Source: Dokdonia donghaensis DSW-1 (GTDB taxonomy: Bacteria; Bacteroidota; Bacteroidia; Flavobacteriales; Flavobacteriaceae). From it: 64,000 nucleotides of DNA. Position 1 is the first letter of the stretch, and every line of letters begins with the position of its first letter. The notes beneath the pieces were generated by a model. The model searched no databases. It was given only the letters and a program-made list of their open reading frames with translations, and was not told the origin of the DNA. A program made the translations under genes and the position numbers. Positions 53,784 through 61,877 of this stretch are shown in pieces. The stretch covers positions 866,001-930,000 of the forward strand of contig NZ_CP015125.1 of the NCBI RefSeq assembly GCF_001653755.1, in the 5' to 3' direction.

Positions 53784-54068
53784 ATGAAAGAGTTTACAGA
53801 TAGACAGTTAGATCGCATCATCGAGATGGCGTGGGAAGATCGCACCACTTTTGACGCGATTCAATTTCAGTTTGGGATAAGTGAGCGTGAGGTTATTGAT
53901 ATTATGCGCCGTGAGATGAAGCCTTCTAGTTTTAGAATGTGGCGTGCACGTGTACAAGGTAGAAGTACAAAGCACGCTGCAAAGCGCAACTATGGAATAG
54001 ATGATACCCGTTTTAAGTGTAGTAGACAGAAACAGATTACACATAATAAAATATCTAAGAGAAGATAA
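53784..54068 (+). CDS. TIGR03643-like small protein with HTH-like region
   Basis: 94 aa, basic. ATG 53784 chosen (MKEFTDRQLDRIIEMAWEDRTTFDAIQFQFGISEREVIDIMRREM); the longer frame overlaps the photolyase end. The helix-turn-helix-like first half and basic tail suggest nucleic-acid binding. I recognise the TIGR03643 pattern, a family typically next to cryptochromes. Function unknown. Confidence 0.8.
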   Translation: MKEFTDRQLDRIIEMAWEDRTTFDAIQFQFGISEREVIDIMRREMKPSSFRMWRARVQGRSTKHAAKRNYGIDDTRFKCSRQKQITHNKISKRR

Positions 54069-54172
54069 GTGCAAACCGCAGTAGGTTAAACTGTGAAGAC
54101 GCTGTTAAGCTTTTCGTTTTAAGATATTGTTTAATGATTGAGCATTATCTTTGTACAAAAAATGAGTTATCA

Positions 54173-54188
54173 CGCTTTCGCGAAAGCG
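54173..54188. repeat. 16-bp palindrome, copy 23 (intergenic, exact)
   Basis: Exact copy 38 bases upstream of the DUF2452 gene. Confidence 0.95.
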
Positions 54189-54225
54189 TACTTATAACTC
54201 CGCTCACCAAGCACGATAATTTAAG

Positions 54226-54648
54226 ATGACAAAGAAAAAACCAGATCAGGTTGTATATAATGAAGAAAAAGGGAAGTATGATGCTGCCCTAACTCCATAT
54301 GCTACAAACCTAGGTGCTCCAGCCATTGTAACAGATGATGTTACTACCTGGAAAAACTCAAATATAAGTAAGGTTAACCATCAATTTAAGACAGAGTATA
54401 AAGAGCTTAAAGCGCAGTATGATAAAATGATGGAGCAGTTTGAGTATAATAACCTTATATACTCTGCAAAGTTTTCTTTTGAGCCTATAGTAGGCGCCGT
54501 TTATCATTTATACAAGAGAGGAGGAGGTGAGCCTTTTTTATCACTCATCTCGCCAGAGGAATGTAACTGGGACTTTGTAGGCACTTTTGAGCTCAAAGCA
54601 GATAAAATTTGGAACCGCATAGACACACCTGTAGATGAAGAAGAATAA
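54226..54648 (+). CDS. DUF2452 family protein
   Basis: 140 aa soluble protein, KPDQVVYNEEKGKYDAALTPYATNLGAPAI at the N-terminus, helical middle, and FEPIVGAVYHLYKRGGGEPFLSLISPEECNW near 85-115. Uncharacterised family; its position between photolyases and msrA hints at damage response. Overlaps msrA by 14 bases. Confidence 0.82.
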   Translation: MTKKKPDQVVYNEEKGKYDAALTPYATNLGAPAIVTDDVTTWKNSNISKVNHQFKTEYKELKAQYDKMMEQFEYNNLIYSAKFSFEPIVGAVYHLYKRGGGEPFLSLISPEECNWDFVGTFELKADKIWNRIDTPVDEEE

Positions 54649-55177
54649 CTTACAACAAGCAACCGTAGGAGGAGGCTGTTTCTGGTGCACAGAGGCTGTG
54701 ATACAACGTCTCCAAGGAGTTACAAATGTAGTTTCTGGTTATGCTGGAGGTACCGTGCCTGGTCACCCCACATATAGAGAGATTTGTTCTGGTCTCACAG
54801 GTCACGCAGAGGTAATACAATTTGATTATGATCCTACTGTGATTACTTATGCAGAGATTCTTACAGTCTTTATGACTACGCACGACCCTACTACGTTAAA
54901 CAGGCAAGGTGCAGACCGAGGTACACAATATAGATCTGTAATTTTTTATCACAATGAAGAGCAAAAAGAACAAGCCGAGCAAGTGATAAAAGTTGTACAA
55001 GAATATTATGAAGACCCTATAGTTACGGAGGTGTCTGAGTTACCTACGTTTTATGAGGCTACGCAAGAGCATCAAGATTACTACAACGAAAACAGATTAC
55101 AAGGCTATTGTAGAGTTGTGATTGATCCCAAAATTGCGAAACTGAAAAAGTACTACGAGCATTTAATAGCCTCATAG
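54635..55177 (+). CDS. msrA: Peptide methionine sulfoxide reductase A
   Basis: 180 aa. Reduces methionine-S-sulfoxide in proteins. Catalytic Cys15 in GGGCFWCTEA, followed by VVSGYAGG, and a conserved RGTQYRSVIFYH segment. No signal peptide. Last gene of the photolyase cluster, ended by a terminator. Confidence 0.96.
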   Translation: MKKNNLQQATVGGGCFWCTEAVIQRLQGVTNVVSGYAGGTVPGHPTYREICSGLTGHAEVIQFDYDPTVITYAEILTVFMTTHDPTTLNRQGADRGTQYRSVIFYHNEEQKEQAEQVIKVVQEYYEDPIVTEVSELPTFYEATQEHQDYYNENRLQGYCRVVIDPKIAKLKKYYEHLIAS

Positions 55178-55198
55178 AATACTAGTTTTTTCAATATT

Positions 55199-55244
55199 AA
55201 AAAGCCACACTACTTCTAGTAATATAGAGTGATGTGGCTTTTTT
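55199..55244 (+). terminator. Rho-independent terminator of msrA
   Basis: AAAAAGCCACA and TGTGGCTTTTT arms with a long inner loop, then a T-run; it can also act in the reverse direction for the convergent M20 gene. Confidence 0.8.
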
Positions 55245-55264
55245 GAGTATGAAGTATTTATTTA

Positions 55265-55280
55265 CGCTTTCGCGAAAGCG
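55265..55280. repeat. 16-bp palindrome, copy 24 (between convergent genes, exact)
   Basis: Exact copy between the msrA terminator and the M20 peptidase stop, 3 bases from the latter. Confidence 0.95.
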
Positions 55281-55283
55281 GAC

Positions 55284-56612
55284 TTATCTTTTCTCATTTA
55301 TGAGTCTGTAAATTAATAGTGCGGTACGTTTAGTAAGCATCTCTATGGTGTTTATGTATACAGTCTCATTTGGTGTATGTGCTCCTGTTCCCATTGTGCC
55401 TAAACCGTCAAGACAAGCCACATATTCTGCGACAAAAGAGGTGTCTGCAGCGCCACGTTTTCCAGGGTCGTATGCTGCCACAGCTGGCCCTCCCATATCG
55501 AGGCTTACTTGACTTAATTTTTCTAAAAGGACATAATTTTGAGGAGTAGGTTGCATTGCTGGATAACTATCTTCAAACTCAACTACAGCGCTTGTTTGCG
55601 GTAAATTATTTGCTACAATGGCTCTCATTTTATCTCGAGCTTCTTCTTTTTGCTCTTCAGATATAAAGCGCAGGCCACCTTGTACGTAAGCCGTTTGTGC
55701 TACTACATTTCCTTTGCCAAAGATGCTTCCCTTACTTTGTTTTGCCTCAAGATCCATTTTTGTGCCTCCCAGCATCATACCAGGATTAAAGGATAGTAAT
55801 TCAGGACCTCTTACTTCGTTATAAAAACCGTTAAGAATACGTGCAAGTTCAAAATTTGCTCCTGCACCTACGCTTTCGCGAAAAATACCACTCGAGTGTG
55901 CTCTTTTTCCAGTAACAGTTACATTCCAGTTTGATGAGCCACGTCTGGCTACGGTTGCATTATCAAAACCCGTTGAGGTTTCAAAACCAAGAGCAATATC
56001 TGAATTTTTTGCTGCCTCTATAAGATCCTTACGACTTATAGTGAGCGGTTTTCCTGTGCTTTCTTCATCTCCAGTAAAGGCTACTGTGATTTGTGCATTG
56101 TCTAGCATCCCTGCTTCTCTTAGAGCTTTGAGCGCATAAAGTACGACCACGTTACCCCCTTTCATATCATTTGCTCCGGGACCTTTTGCTACGGTGTCAT
56201 TTACCATTTCAAATTTTTGAAACTCACTGTCTTCTTCAAAAACCGTATCAAGATGACCTATAAGTAGTAATCTTTTACCTTTTGTACCCTCTGTAGTTGC
56301 AAAGAGATGTCCTGCACGGTCCATTTCGGCGGGCATATCAATCCACTTTGTGTTAAAGCCTATGTCTGTAAATGCGCTAGAGAAGCGATTACCTACTTCT
56401 TTTACTCCTTTTACATTTAGAGTTCCGCTATTAATGTTTACTACATCTTCTAGAAATGCGATACTCTCTGCCGAGTTTTTTTCTACTAGGGTAAGTATAC
56501 GCTGTTCTTGAGGTGAGAGTTTATTGCTGGTTTGAGCGGTTACTGTTTTTGCTTTCGCGAAAGCGATAATAATAAATAGGGCTAGAGTAGTCTTGAGAAG
56601 GTGATTTTCCAT
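55284..56612 (-). CDS. M20-family metallopeptidase, exported (glutamate carboxypeptidase type)
   Basis: 442 aa zinc peptidase: GHLDTVFEE (about 117-125), GANDMKGG, then the EE pair in FTGDEESTG; C-terminal TGAHTPNETVYI. The N-terminus is a signal peptide whose hydrophobic end is encoded by a palindrome (TLALFIIIAFAKAKTVTAQ). A second, degenerate copy encodes IFRESVG. Periplasmic location predicted. Substrate probably peptides or folyl/glutamyl compounds. Confidence 0.92.
   Translation of the reverse strand: MENHLLKTTLALFIIIAFAKAKTVTAQTSNKLSPQEQRILTLVEKNSAESIAFLEDVVNINSGTLNVKGVKEVGNRFSSAFTDIGFNTKWIDMPAEMDRAGHLFATTEGTKGKRLLLIGHLDTVFEEDSEFQKFEMVNDTVAKGPGANDMKGGNVVVLYALKALREAGMLDNAQITVAFTGDEESTGKPLTISRKDLIEAAKNSDIALGFETSTGFDNATVARRGSSNWNVTVTGKRAHSSGIFRESVGAGANFELARILNGFYNEVRGPELLSFNPGMMLGGTKMDLEAKQSKGSIFGKGNVVAQTAYVQGGLRFISEEQKEEARDKMRAIVANNLPQTSAVVEFEDSYPAMQPTPQNYVLLEKLSQVSLDMGGPAVAAYDPGKRGAADTSFVAEYVACLDGLGTMGTGAHTPNETVYINTIEMLTKRTALLIYRLINEKR
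55871..55886. repeat. 16-bp palindrome, copy 25 (inside M20 gene, degenerate arm)
   Basis: CGCTTTCGCGAAA intact, last three bases AAT. Read as I-FRES-V on the minus strand. Confidence 0.75.
56550..56565. repeat. 16-bp palindrome, copy 26 (in the M20 signal peptide, 1 mismatch)
   Basis: TGCTTTCGCGAAAGCG, read I-AFAKA-K in the signal peptide. Confidence 0.9.
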
Positions 56613-56644
56613 TGCTTAAACGATGTTGTTTTTAAGAGATAGTA

Positions 56645-58519
56645 TTATAAAAGTAGTGATATGTGACCAGTTATACGTTTATTATCTATCTCGATTACGT
56701 ACCAGTAGTCATCTGGCGGGAGTAACTTACCGTTAAATCGCCCATCCCAAGTAAAAGTGGTACCGTTACCACTAGCGATTAACTTACCATAACGATTAAA
56801 AACTTGTATAAAACTAGTGTCAAAGTACGTGGCGTCTGGTAATAAAAAGTAGTCATTGATTCCGTCATCATTTGGGGTGAAATACGTGGGAATATTATAA
56901 TGATAGTACGGTATAATAACAGGAAGGCAGCCCGATGTATTACGAACAAAAATAGTTTTAATGCCTCCAGGTTGATTTCTAAATATGGGCTGGGTGTAAT
57001 AAATTGAGCCATTGAGTGAGTATTCCCAGGTGCCTTCATTTTCAACATCTATAATAATGTTTTCGCCTTGAGTTGTAATATTTGCTACGAGGGGAGACGC
57101 TATGCCAGTTACTTGAAATGTTTTTGTGACACTACAGCCAGCAGTGTTTGTCATTGTCACGCTATATGTTCCGGCATTACTGATTGTGATATCTGGTGTG
57201 GTGGCTCCCGTGCTCCATAAGTAGGTCACATTTGTAATACCTGCATTAAGATCGATACTCTCTTGGTTGATACAAATATTGCGTTGCTCTACTTGATTTG
57301 TCACAACTGGTGCTGGTAGTTGTAATAATGTAACTGGTGTGCGTGATAGACTCGCGCATTCTGTTCCTTGCACATAAGATTGCGCATAATAGATCCCTGG
57401 TGATGCAGGTGTAAAAGAATTTCCAGTAGCTATTATTTCTGTACTTGTAGCTGAGGTGTACCATTGTACATCCTCACCTGTAGCTACAGTGACTGAGATA
57501 GGTGGTAAAGGTTGGTTTTCACACACATTTACATTACCATTGCTCAAAGGGGCTTGAGGGGCGTCTATAAAGTCTATTAAATATGCTTCAGATAAAAAAG
57601 AGCAAAGTGGGTTTCCTATACTTGCTATATCTGTTGCTGTGTTTACTCTGTAGTAAGTTGTAGTGTTTAAAATAGGTGTAGTATACGAGCCGTTTGTAGC
57701 CCCAGCAATAGGGGTCCAGTTTATGGCATCATTACTCACTTCCCATTGTAAAAAAACGGCACTGCTTAGAGCAACAGAGAGTGTGGTGGTAAATGAATTC
57801 TGATTATTACATATTAGTATGTCTTCTTCTCCAGATATATCTGAGCTTATAGTGCTTACATCTCCACAGGCTCTAAAGACTATATCGTCTATAGCAAGAT
57901 CATTACCACAGCCACCGTTGCCATTATTAATCATCCTTAATATGACTTCATTTTGTCCTGCTTGTGTTTCAAAGATGAGACCGTATTGAGTCCATATAGG
58001 ATTTGCCGTTCCGGCAATATCGCCCGTATCTCCTGAGGCTAAAAGTGCGGTATCAGAACTATCCCATATTTGAAACCTTACATTTACTGGTATGCCGTTT
58101 CCGCCGCATACTGCAGAGTTGATATTATAGAGGTTTTGTAAAAATGCAGAAAACTCATATGAAGTGTTTTCACAAAGACCACTTATTGTTTTTTGATAAA
58201 ATTGATCTGCAGTAAAGCTCGCGTTTACTATAAACGCCTTTCCATTAGCATCACCAGGAGTATGATCTGGCCCTATATGAAACGCGCCTAGTTGTTGCAT
58301 TTGTGAAGAGATTGTATAAAAGCCATCTTCTGGACCGCTATCTACATATGTATAAGAAGTTATATCTGTGCTTAAAGCAGGCCCATTACTAGTACCCGTC
58401 CCAAAATCTTCTACAAATATGGGAGCACCGAGATCTCCCGAACAAAACCCTAATTGCCCAAAACTAATACTAGTAGTAAGTGATAATAGGGTAAAAAAGA
58501 TATAAAATGACTTGTTCAT
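56645..58519 (-). CDS. T9SS type B sorting-domain surface protein
   Basis: 624 aa secreted protein. Signal peptide (1-21), then a lectin-like/jelly-roll region (FVEDFGTGTSNGP...LAIDDIVFRACG, about 35-215). Ig-like repeats follow (VALSSAVFLQWEVSNDAINWTPI; VENQPLPPISV-like; TNVTYLWSTGATTPDI). The C-terminal gliding-type sorting domain reads YFTPNDDGINDYFLLPD...VFNRYGKLIASG...WDGRFNGKLLPPDDYWYVIE. Exported by the type IX system; probably an adhesin or matrix protein. Confidence 0.92.
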   Translation of the reverse strand: MNKSFYIFFTLLSLTTSISFGQLGFCSGDLGAPIFVEDFGTGTSNGPALSTDITSYTYVDSGPEDGFYTISSQMQQLGAFHIGPDHTPGDANGKAFIVNASFTADQFYQKTISGLCENTSYEFSAFLQNLYNINSAVCGGNGIPVNVRFQIWDSSDTALLASGDTGDIAGTANPIWTQYGLIFETQAGQNEVILRMINNGNGGCGNDLAIDDIVFRACGDVSTISSDISGEEDILICNNQNSFTTTLSVALSSAVFLQWEVSNDAINWTPIAGATNGSYTTPILNTTTYYRVNTATDIASIGNPLCSFLSEAYLIDFIDAPQAPLSNGNVNVCENQPLPPISVTVATGEDVQWYTSATSTEIIATGNSFTPASPGIYYAQSYVQGTECASLSRTPVTLLQLPAPVVTNQVEQRNICINQESIDLNAGITNVTYLWSTGATTPDITISNAGTYSVTMTNTAGCSVTKTFQVTGIASPLVANITTQGENIIIDVENEGTWEYSLNGSIYYTQPIFRNQPGGIKTIFVRNTSGCLPVIIPYYHYNIPTYFTPNDDGINDYFLLPDATYFDTSFIQVFNRYGKLIASGNGTTFTWDGRFNGKLLPPDDYWYVIEIDNKRITGHISLLL

Positions 58520-58530
58520 AGGGATTATAA

Positions 58531-58538
58531 CAAAGATA
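58531..58538 (-). promoter_or_regulatory. -7 promoter box for the T9SS type B gene
   Basis: Minus strand TATCTTTG, 12 bases before the ATG, implying a very short leader. Confidence 0.4.
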
Positions 58539-58703
58539 TAGGAAACAAATTATATCTATCATACTGACTTCTAACGCCATATGTTATTTCGTTATAAGAG
58601 GTAGGAGTTTTACAGAGTAGACTGTTTCATAAATAAAGCATTTAATCCTACTAAATGATAGTTGATACCAGGTGTTGGTATATTGTTTTTATTTAAAACT
58701 ACT

Positions 58704-58816
58704 CATTTATGACTTCCCCGAATTCATAAATGAAAGCAGTACTTCTCCTACTAGAAGTGTTGTAAATAGAAACATCTTTGAAGAATCCCAAGAAACTTTT
58801 GTACTTGGGATTTTTT
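58704..58816 (+). ncRNA. Candidate structured small RNA with terminator
   Basis: Three successive inverted repeats without an ORF: CATTTATGA/TCATAAATG (58704-58732), ACTTCT/AGAAGT (58741-58758) and AATCCCAAG/CTTGGGATT (58784-58812). The last is followed by a T-run and forms a good terminator. No plus-strand gene lies upstream for 3.5 kb, so the terminator must end some other, unannotated transcript. Promoter uncertain (TATATTG at 58679 is one base short of consensus). Confidence 0.45.
58784..58816 (+). terminator. Rho-independent terminator of the candidate RNA
   Basis: Nine-base perfect arms, 11-base loop, six T. Confidence 0.8.
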
Positions 58817-58830
58817 CATTTTAAAAGTTA

Positions 58831-58846
58831 CGCTTTCGCGAAATTC
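58831..58846. repeat. 16-bp palindrome, copy 27 (intergenic, degenerate right arm)
   Basis: CGCTTTCGCGAAA followed by TTC; 15 bases after the orphan terminator. Confidence 0.75.
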
Positions 58847-58972
58847 ATAATGTAAACACGTAAAAAGCTGTATAAAAAGTAGTTGTAGATTTCTTTTGTG
58901 GGGGTAGGTTTTTGCTTAAGTTATGAGGGCAAAATAAATCTCTAAAAAAAGTGGAAAAAATGTCAATTTTTT

Positions 58973-59002
58973 TTTGATGATTGTAAAAAAGCTTTATATT
59001 TG
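58973..59002 (+). promoter_or_regulatory. Promoter of tRNA-Asn
   Basis: TTTG at 58973-58976 and TATATTTG at 58995-59002, 18 bases apart, followed by GCATCCGC. Same extended -7/discriminator as the tRNA-Asp promoter. Confidence 0.7.
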
Positions 59003-59025
59003 CATCCGCTTACAAAAAGTAACAC

Positions 59026-59099
59026 TCCTCAATAGCTCAGTTGGTTAGAGCATCTGACTGTTAATCAGAGGGTCCTAAGTTCGAGTCTTAGTTGAGGAG
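59026..59099 (+). tRNA. tRNA-Asn (GTT)
   Basis: 74 bases with acceptor stem TCCTCAA/TTGAGGA, D-loop AGCTCAGTTGGTTAGAGC, anticodon loop CTGTTAA (anticodon GTT) and T-loop GTTCGAGTC. CCA not encoded. Confidence 0.97.
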
Positions 59100-59108
59100 C
59101 TAGTAAGT

Positions 59109-59138
59109 AAAAGCCACACAGTCCGTGTGGCTTTTTTT
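59109..59138 (+). terminator. Terminator of tRNA-Asn
   Basis: AAAAGCCACAC/GTGTGGCTTTT stem, 5-base loop, T-run. Confidence 0.92.
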
Positions 59139-59211
59139 ATGCTCAATAGTTTGTACAAGGTTTTGATTATAGTAAGTTCTTTTGCGCTCATCTTTTTTAG
59201 AATGTGCTGTA

Positions 59212-59294
59212 AACAAAAAAAGCCTCTCCTACAGGAAAAGCTCTTCACCGGATTCAACTACAAATCCTACCACGTGTGACGTGGCCAACACAAC
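59212..59294 (-). ncRNA. Repeated structured element, copy 1 (candidate sRNA)
   Basis: Nearly identical to 61878-61966. Read on the minus strand it contains a CCACGT-CAC-ACGTGG hairpin, the block TTTGTAGTTGAATCC, and a final hairpin GCTTTTCC-TGTA-GGAGAGGC followed by TTTTTTT. That last part has terminator form. The stem differs from copy 2 only by changes that keep pairing through G-U wobbles. Flavo-1 or another flavobacterial RNA family is possible. Confidence 0.55.
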
Positions 59295-59387
59295 GATGTT
59301 AAAAGTACTAAAAAAATAGAAACTTGTATTTTATCTCTCTCAGTGTAAGAAATAAACTAGGTACAGAAATTATAATATATTTGGGAG

Positions 59388-61052
59388 ATGAAGAAATACG
59401 ATCTAAGCTTCCCTATTTTTTTTCTTATCCTATTTTATCTTTTAATTTTTGCTTCTCACGCCCATAGCCAGACTAAGGAGGTTGATAGCACAACCTTCTA
59501 CTATAATTCTATTATGGGTGCTACTAGTAAAGAAGCTATACAAAAGGGGGTGGTTTTCTTTGAAAACGAATTAAAATCTAATACTAAAAAAGAGGATCTA
59601 CATTATAAAGCACAGATTCTTGATCTTATCTCGCTAGGATATTTTAATATGGGTGAGTTTTTTAAAAGCGAAATCTCTGCTATAGAAAGTTATAAGGCTC
59701 TTGATCTAGCATCAAAAACTACAGATAGAGAGGATATCAAAATAAGATTAGGAAACCGTCTAGGTAGACTTTATAGAAGGCTAGGAGATGATGATAATGC
59801 ACTAAAGTATTATGAAAATACACTCCCTTTTCTTTCAAAAAACAGAGATAGTTTAATCCTTTCAAATAATATAGCTTCAATCCATATGGATCGTGAAGAC
59901 TATCAAAAAGCAGTAGACTTGCTTGTTCCCTTTGTAATTGATTCAACTTCTATATTAGGAAAAAAATATCTGGCTACTATTTTTGATAATTACGGTTATA
60001 GTTTGTCTCATTTGCATCCTCTTGAAGGGCTCTCTTTTATGAAGCGCGCAGAAGATATCAATAAGACAACCGCTTATGTGCGAGGCCTATTTTCTGTTAA
60101 AAGGCATCTTTCTCAATATTATCGCAATAATGAAAATTTTCTTAAAGCAAGTAAGTATGCACAAGAAGCAAATGAAATTGCAAACTCATTAGGAAGTACT
60201 ACTTATCAAAAAGAAGCTTTAGGACTTCTCATTGAGGCGGGTATAACAATAGACGCCTTAGCCTATAAGCAATTGTCAGATAGTTTGCAGAGTGTGCAAG
60301 AACAAGTGGCAAATAAATATATTGCTCAAAAATATGACTACAGTGTCTTTCAAAATGAAGCTCAGGAGAGTGAGCTAGTTGCTCAAAAGGAAAAAACTAA
60401 AAATAGATTTTACCAGTTTTTAGTCATTTTTTTAATACTTCTTGCTGTTGCTGTATTTATTATTTCCAGGCTGTTAAACAAGAAAAAAAGGATGGAGGAG
60501 ATGTTTAAAACAGAGGCTCGTTTTTCTAAAAAAATACACGATGAGGTGTCAAATGATATTTATAAAGTAATGGCACATATGCAGAGCAGTAAGGAGCTGG
60601 ATCCTGGTCTTATGGATAACCTAGAAAGTATTTATAATAGAACACGAGATATCTCTAGAGAGACAAGTCCAATAGATGCCAGTAAAAATTTTCAGACTAC
60701 ATTAAGTGATCTTTTACTGGGGTATCAAAGTGACTCACTAAATATTGTTACTAGAAATAGTGATGGCGTGAGATGGGCACAAATATCTAACGAGAAGAAG
60801 AATGCTATTTATAGAGTTTTGCAAGAGCTTATTACAAATACAGTAAAACACGGCAGGGCAAGTTTGGTCCTCATTGAGTTTAATCAAGATCATAAAAAAA
60901 TTGCAATCAGATATAAGGATAATGGCATAGGATCAGAACTATCTAATAAAAATGGCTTGCAGAATGTGGAAAACCGTATAAAAGCCTTTAAGGGAACTGT
61001 TACATTTGAAAGTAAAAAGAATAAAGGTTTTCAGGCAAATATCCAGATGTAA
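59388..61052 (+). CDS. TPR-containing sensor histidine kinase
   Basis: 554 aa: signal peptide (1-27, ending SHAHSQ), TPR-type helical repeats (about 40-300), a membrane helix (341-361) and a HisKA_3-like dimerisation helix with His384 in KKIHDEVSNDIYKVMAHM. The HATPase domain has RVLQELITNTVKHGRAS and YKDNGIGSEL. Resembles NarX/DesK-type kinases with a TPR sensor, a common Bacteroidetes design. The stop overlaps the regulator start (TAATG), so the two are co-translated. Signal unknown. Confidence 0.9.
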   Translation: MKKYDLSFPIFFLILFYLLIFASHAHSQTKEVDSTTFYYNSIMGATSKEAIQKGVVFFENELKSNTKKEDLHYKAQILDLISLGYFNMGEFFKSEISAIESYKALDLASKTTDREDIKIRLGNRLGRLYRRLGDDDNALKYYENTLPFLSKNRDSLILSNNIASIHMDREDYQKAVDLLVPFVIDSTSILGKKYLATIFDNYGYSLSHLHPLEGLSFMKRAEDINKTTAYVRGLFSVKRHLSQYYRNNENFLKASKYAQEANEIANSLGSTTYQKEALGLLIEAGITIDALAYKQLSDSLQSVQEQVANKYIAQKYDYSVFQNEAQESELVAQKEKTKNRFYQFLVIFLILLAVAVFIISRLLNKKKRMEEMFKTEARFSKKIHDEVSNDIYKVMAHMQSSKELDPGLMDNLESIYNRTRDISRETSPIDASKNFQTTLSDLLLGYQSDSLNIVTRNSDGVRWAQISNEKKNAIYRVLQELITNTVKHGRASLVLIEFNQDHKKIAIRYKDNGIGSELSNKNGLQNVENRIKAFKGTVTFESKKNKGFQANIQM

Positions 61053-61717
61053 TGTTTAAAAAAGTTCTAATTGCAGATGACTTAGTCAGTATTAATGAAG
61101 GTGTGTCGCATACACTTAGTGGTTTAAATATAAATGGAGTAAAACAGGTCACATATTGTGATAAGGCTTATTTACAAATCAAGAAGGCAGACAGAGATAA
61201 TTTACCTTATGACTTATTAATAACCGACTTGTCTTTTACAGCAGATCATAGAAAGCAGCGATTTTCTTCTGGAGACGCGCTTGCAGAGGTTGTTAAAAAA
61301 GAACACCCCGAGATTAAAGTAATAGTCTACTCTGTAGAAGACCGCTTTCAAAGAGTACGTCAACTCTATAATGATGTCCATATAGATGCTTTTGTGTGTA
61401 AAGGCAGGGATGGCATTACAGAACTTAAGGACGCAATTAAAACTGTTTCTGAGGGTAATCGTTATATCTCCCCTAAAGTCGGAATGGCGTTATCTAATAA
61501 TGCAAATCTAGAAATAAATGAGTACGACATTACACTTATGAGATTACTCTCATATGGCTACTCTCAAGAAGAAATAAGTAATGATCTTAAAGAAAAGAAT
61601 GTATCACCTTCTAGCGTAAGTGCTATTGAAAAGAAACTAAATAAGTTGAAAATTCAATTTAGAGCAAATAATGCAATACATCTTGTAGCTCTAGTTAAGG
61701 ATATGGGCCTCATTTAA
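61052..61717 (+). CDS. Response regulator, NarL/LuxR type
   Basis: 221 aa. REC domain with Asp9-Asp10, phospho-acceptor Asp59 in LLITDLSF and Lys117 in VCKGRDG. A C-terminal LuxR-type HTH follows (EINEYDITLMRLLSYGYSQEEISNDLKEKNVSPSSVSAIEKKLNKLKIQF). Partner of the TPR kinase directly upstream. Targets unknown. Confidence 0.92.
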   Translation: MFKKVLIADDLVSINEGVSHTLSGLNINGVKQVTYCDKAYLQIKKADRDNLPYDLLITDLSFTADHRKQRFSSGDALAEVVKKEHPEIKVIVYSVEDRFQRVRQLYNDVHIDAFVCKGRDGITELKDAIKTVSEGNRYISPKVGMALSNNANLEINEYDITLMRLLSYGYSQEEISNDLKEKNVSPSSVSAIEKKLNKLKIQFRANNAIHLVALVKDMGLI

Positions 61718-61821
61718 AAGAAAAAATGTTCTAATTGTGGATTCCCGTAAAGTATAGAAAGTACAATCTTATATACTTGTAATGCTTTAAGTTTTTGGGG
61801 GGCTTAAAGCATTTGTTTGTT

Positions 61822-61849
61822 AAAGAGCATCTTCGGGTGCTCTTTTTTT
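61822..61849 (+). terminator. Terminator of the kinase/regulator operon
   Basis: AAAGAGCATC/GGTGCTCTTT stem capped by a TTCG tetraloop, then a T-run. Confidence 0.9.
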
Positions 61850-61877
61850 GTGCTTTATTTTATCCAGAACTTACCGA

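Noticed and set aside
59376..59383. TATATTTG box before the TPR kinase
   Set aside because: It lies only 5 bases from the ATG that opens a good signal peptide, so transcription would begin inside the gene.
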